Positions 62,201-64,000 of a stretch of 64,000 nt of DNA are shown piece after piece. Position 1 is the stretch's first letter; each line of letters starts with the position of its first letter. Source of the DNA: Salegentibacter tibetensis (GTDB lineage: Bacteria > Bacteroidota > Bacteroidia > Flavobacteriales > Flavobacteriaceae). Made by a program: the position numbers and the translations under genes. The notes under the pieces are model-generated. The model ran no database searches, was not told the DNA's origin, and saw only the letters and a program-made list of their open reading frames with translations. The stretch is from positions 1 to 64,000 of the forward strand of contig NZ_JAIQZA010000009.1 of assembly GCF_020164485.1 (NCBI RefSeq), given 5' to 3'.

Positions 62201-62526
62201 GAAAATTTACTTTTAGAGAATTTGATTTGCAGCTGCAAGTAGCGCCTATAAGAGCAATGTTAAAATATGATTTTAATAAAGATGGTACCGAAGAAGTATT
62301 GATAGGGGGCAATTATTTTGGGGTTACCCCTTATCACGGCAGGTTTGATGCTTTTGGCGGAGCCCTTCTAATTAATTCAGATAAAATTCTGAATTCCAAT
62401 GAAATTGGTTTAAATTTGTCACAAAAATCTGTCAAAGATTTTTCTATAATCGAAATACAGCAGCAATCTTATTTATTAATAACAATAAATGATGGGAAAA
62501 CTGAACTGTATAAATTGAATTATTAA
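59230..62526 (+). CDS. VCBS/FG-GAP repeat lipoprotein with ASPIC/UnbV domain, copy 3
   Basis: A 1098-residue paralogue. The ATG lies 38 bases inside copy 2, and the start is supported by a good lipoprotein signal (KALIFLVLIGFFQGC, Cys27). The same plan is seen: seven motifs (DINNDGLPDIYF through DLDNDGDIDIVT), ASPIC/UnbV near 510-595 (SGIGSKAILYTNKG, DSLSIVWPDQ), and seven motifs (DLNNDGLDDVLF, DFNNDGTQDILM, DFDGDGDLDIFI, DFDNDGDLDLIV, DIDKDGDTDYLL, DFDKNGLPETLL, DFNKDGTEEVLI). It ends one base before the haloperoxidase-like gene. Function unknown; partner of the SusC/D pair is inferred. Confidence 0.93.
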   Translation: MKNPKFLKLVINKALIFLVLIGFFQGCSENEEKFFSNPGAETSGIDFINKLIETRDQNILDYLYFYNGGGVSIGDINNDGLPDIYFTGNQVGNRLYLNKGNLQFEDITEKAGVQGNSTWNTGSTMADVNGDGLLDIYVCAVVGVNGFTGYNELFINNGDLTFSEKAKEFGLDLENYSSQAAFFDADNDGDLDMYLLNHAIHTNESFGPAEIRNNRVYESGDKLFLNENGKFIDVSEEAGIYGGPNSYGLGISTADFNNDGFTDIYIGNDFHEDDYYYLNNGDGTFTESLKSNFGHVSRFSMGNDAADINNDGFIDLITLDMLPEDEKILKSSAGEDDVNLHNLKIERLGYHPQYSRNMLHLNMGGDYFAEVALMSGVAATDWSWGALFADFDQDGQQDLFITNGIPKRPNDLDYIKYTSNEQIKKKLDQTTLIDNEALDKMPSGAVTNYVFKGNSNGTFENMTDIWIANDSVISTGVAYADLDNDGDIDIVTNNINKPPSLYINNEATGNYLKVKLWAGEGNTSGIGSKAILYTNKGKQYRQLYTTKAYQSSSEPIIHFGIPKNAQIDSLSIVWPDQTMKTLNTVRANSVLEVRWEPDDEKADLGKLFNKKNKLWFSVAETDFGLNYNHEENPYIDFNLQKLIPHKISDFGPAVEVADLNNDGLDDVLFGASRYKPSVVFFQDEEGFTREKQKEIQNDSLYEDTDVEIADFNNDGTQDILMISGGGESVGNSEWLLDRLYINKAGNFKKDSLFPEIYANSSVIKSADFDGDGDLDIFIGSNAVNYKYGEIPKAYLLRNENGNFVIDDQSAVFQELGMINDAVWEDFDNDGDLDLIVVGEWMSPRFLENRNGVFVDVTDSLISEKINGLWQRILPFDIDKDGDTDYLLGNWGLNTKLKASKKYPLLMYYKDFDKNGLPETLLATEKNGEYYFIHGLDDLASQLSELIRKRFATYKDFAGKTVQEIFTSKELETASKREVHSLASGYLENNNGKFTFREFDLQLQVAPIRAMLKYDFNKDGTEEVLIGGNYFGVTPYHGRFDAFGGALLINSDKILNSNEIGLNLSQKSVKDFSIIEIQQQSYLLITINDGKTELYKLNY

Positions 62527-62527
62527 T

Positions 62528-63874
62528 ATGAAGAAATTTATATTACTTATTTTCTCCTCCATTCTTATCATTTCATGTGAAAAGAAGGCTGAAAAAATAG
62601 AAATCACTTCAGAAGATTTTCATGCGGCGAATGATCATCTTACAAAGGTAATGGTGCATGATATATTTTCTCCACCCGTTGCAAGTCGTGTCTATTCGTA
62701 TTCAAATATAGCTGCCTACGAGGTTATGGCGCAGTTTGACTCTGAATATAAAAGTCTTGCCGGGCAATTAACAGGGCTTGATCCTGTTCCCGAGTCTACT
62801 TCAGAACTAACAAATCCTGAAATAGCTGCACTGGTTGCATTTTACGAAATTGGTAAGAACCTTGTTTTTTCAGAAGAAAGGCTTACAGTTAAAAGCGATA
62901 GTATTTTTGAAAGCTGGGAAGCCAGGGATGAACAAACCTTTAAAGCTTCTGAAGCTTATGGTTTGCAAATAGCAAGCCATATTAAAGATTGGATGTCCAG
63001 GGATAATTATTCCGAAACACGTACTATGCCCAAATTTTCTGTGCATACAGAAGATGAAAGCCGATGGCAACCCACCCCACCATCTTATATGGATGGGATA
63101 GAGCCACATTGGAGCAAAATACGACCATTTGCTATTAATACTGCCAATCAATTTAAGCCGGTGCCACCGCCGGAGTTTTCCATGGAGCCCGGAAGCCGTT
63201 TTCATACTGAATTGATGGAAGTCTATAATGTTCGGGAAGAGATTGCTAAAGATGAAGAGAATAGTGAAAAGATGGCTATTGCTAAATTTTGGGACTGTAA
63301 TCCTTATGTTTCCATTACAAGGGGACATTTAATGTTCGCAACAAAAAAAATAACTCCAGGGGGTCATTGGATGGGGATTACAAAAATAGCCTGTCAGAAA
63401 TCAGAAGCCGATTTCAGTAAATCTATATATGCTTACACTAAAGTAGCCATAGTACTTTCCGATGGTTTTATTAGCTGTTGGGATGAAAAATATCGCAGTA
63501 CACTGGTACGTCCTGAGACTTTAATCAATAAGTATATTGATGAGAGTTGGACTTCAGTGTTGCAAACCCCGCCATTTCCTGAATATACCAGCGGCCATTC
63601 GGTAGTTTCAGGCGCTGCGGCTATTGCACTTACTGATGTTTTTGGAAACGATTTTAGTTTCGATGATGATACTGAAGTGGAATATGGTCTACCAGTTCGA
63701 AGTTTTAATTCGTTTAAAGAAGCCTCTACTGAAGCTGCCGAGAGTAGGTTATATGGAGGAATTCATTACAGGGCAGCTATTGAAGTAGGACTTGACCAGG
63801 GTGAGGCACTTGGACACTTTATAATTAATAAGCTGGAAATGACTAATTCCCAGGGTAAGCTCGCAGCCCAGTAG
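62528..63874 (+). CDS. Vanadium-dependent haloperoxidase/PAP2-superfamily lipoprotein
   Basis: A 448-residue helical protein with a lipoprotein signal (ILLIFSSILIISC, Cys17). The vanadate/phosphate site of the superfamily is visible in order: DEKYRSTLVRPETLI (Lys, Arg, Pro), FPEYTSGHSVVSGAAA (Ser-Gly-His) and ESRLYGGIHYRAA (Arg and His). Members are haloperoxidases with bound vanadate or acid phosphatases; sequence alone does not decide. It starts one base after propeller copy 3 and is clearly in that operon. Lipid anchoring puts it at the envelope with the propeller lipoproteins. Confidence 0.92.
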   Translation: MKKFILLIFSSILIISCEKKAEKIEITSEDFHAANDHLTKVMVHDIFSPPVASRVYSYSNIAAYEVMAQFDSEYKSLAGQLTGLDPVPESTSELTNPEIAALVAFYEIGKNLVFSEERLTVKSDSIFESWEARDEQTFKASEAYGLQIASHIKDWMSRDNYSETRTMPKFSVHTEDESRWQPTPPSYMDGIEPHWSKIRPFAINTANQFKPVPPPEFSMEPGSRFHTELMEVYNVREEIAKDEENSEKMAIAKFWDCNPYVSITRGHLMFATKKITPGGHWMGITKIACQKSEADFSKSIYAYTKVAIVLSDGFISCWDEKYRSTLVRPETLINKYIDESWTSVLQTPPFPEYTSGHSVVSGAAAIALTDVFGNDFSFDDDTEVEYGLPVRSFNSFKEASTEAAESRLYGGIHYRAAIEVGLDQGEALGHFIINKLEMTNSQGKLAAQ

Positions 63875-63877
63875 TCT

Positions 63878-64000
63878 ATGAAAAAAATTTTTTTGTTATT
63901 CCTGACGCTGGTGCTCTTGGGATTGATCTGGTTTCTATTTATAAAGAAATATGATTACCAGTTTAGGATGGAAGCCAAATATGGTCCTGGTACTGTATAT
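63878..64000 (+). CDS. N-terminus of a membrane-anchored protein (partial)
   Basis: The ATG at 63878 lies three bases after the haloperoxidase-like gene stop and opens a frame that runs off the window: a TM or signal helix (KKIFLLFLTLVLLGLIWFLF), then IKKYDYQFRMEAKYGPGTVY. The start resembles membrane-anchored SRPBCC/GyrI-like proteins of Flavobacteria (KxYDYxxxFxAxxxPGT pattern, from memory), but the fragment is too short to assign. It is probably co-transcribed with the propeller operon. Confidence 0.7.
   Translation, partial: MKKIFLLFLTLVLLGLIWFLFIKKYDYQFRMEAKYGPGTVY

Noticed and set aside
62870-63328. Minus-strand frame of 152 codons opposite the haloperoxidase-like gene
   Set aside because: Antisense to a clear gene with intact active site; no motif of its own.
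1-64000. CRISPR arrays, tRNA, rRNA, insertion sequences, integrases
   Set aside because: No regularly spaced repeats, cloverleaf-like conserved sequence, transposase or recombinase motifs were noticed on either strand; a tRNAscan or IS search could still find weak cases.

Overview
The window is AT-rich chromosomal DNA from a member of the Bacteroidota, most likely a marine-type Flavobacteriaceae (the Gramella/Salegentibacter/Zunongwangia group is my guess from gene content, not a measured placement). Supporting signs are a SusC/SusD pair, many lipoproteins with short signal peptides, a LytS-type kinase with 2TM domains, promoter-like TAnnTTTG boxes, few Shine-Dalgarno sites, and the gene order ftsK-lolA-lptF/G-ribB.

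Layout. 1-5013: small accessory and stress genes (VOC protein with a damaged 5' end, HAD phosphatase, a lipoprotein resembling the anti-sigma-K output domain, MscS channel, YvlD-like membrane protein, SanA-like protein, nitroreductase). 5010-13057: minus-strand housekeeping genes, namely ribB with a degenerate RibA half, an LptF/G permease, lolA, ftsK, dgkA, tpx, then an atypical thioredoxin, a DUF6952-like protein and a peroxiredoxin. 13245-17369: NhaC antiporter, outer-membrane barrel, PLP-dependent trans-sulfuration enzyme and a divergent Lrp/AsnC regulator. 17767-29511: a plus-strand amine/amino-acid cluster (class III aminotransferase, nitrilase-family amidase, VOC protein, Orn/Lys/Arg-type decarboxylase, ATP-grasp enzyme with a lysine-rich tail, C45 autoproteolytic acyltransferase/hydrolase, succinate-semialdehyde-type dehydrogenase), ending with lipoamide dehydrogenase.

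29707-39182: signalling and stress functions. These are an ECF sigma factor with a membrane partner, NDH-2, hemerythrin, a LytS/LytTR two-component system whose kinase gene is split by one in-frame stop codon, a SigK/RskA-like sigma/anti-sigma pair, Cu/Zn superoxide dismutase and an alpha/beta hydrolase-OsmC fusion. 39392-47264: a sugar/polyol oxidation locus (DUF1080 hydrolase, two TIM-barrel isomerases, Gfo/Idh/MocA oxidoreductase, MFS transporter, and a divergent GMC oxidoreductase with its small subunit), which fits a 3-keto-glycoside route.

47688-64000: SusC/SusD followed by three tandem lipoproteins of about 1100 residues. Each has seven Ca-binding VCBS/FG-GAP-type motifs, an ASPIC/UnbV domain, then seven more motifs. 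A vanadium-haloperoxidase/PAP2-type lipoprotein and a truncated gene at the window edge follow. The two parts most likely to hold undescribed biology are this SusCD-triple-propeller-haloperoxidase locus and the decarboxylase/ATP-grasp/C45 amine cluster. No tRNA, rRNA, CRISPR array, transposase or prophage was seen.
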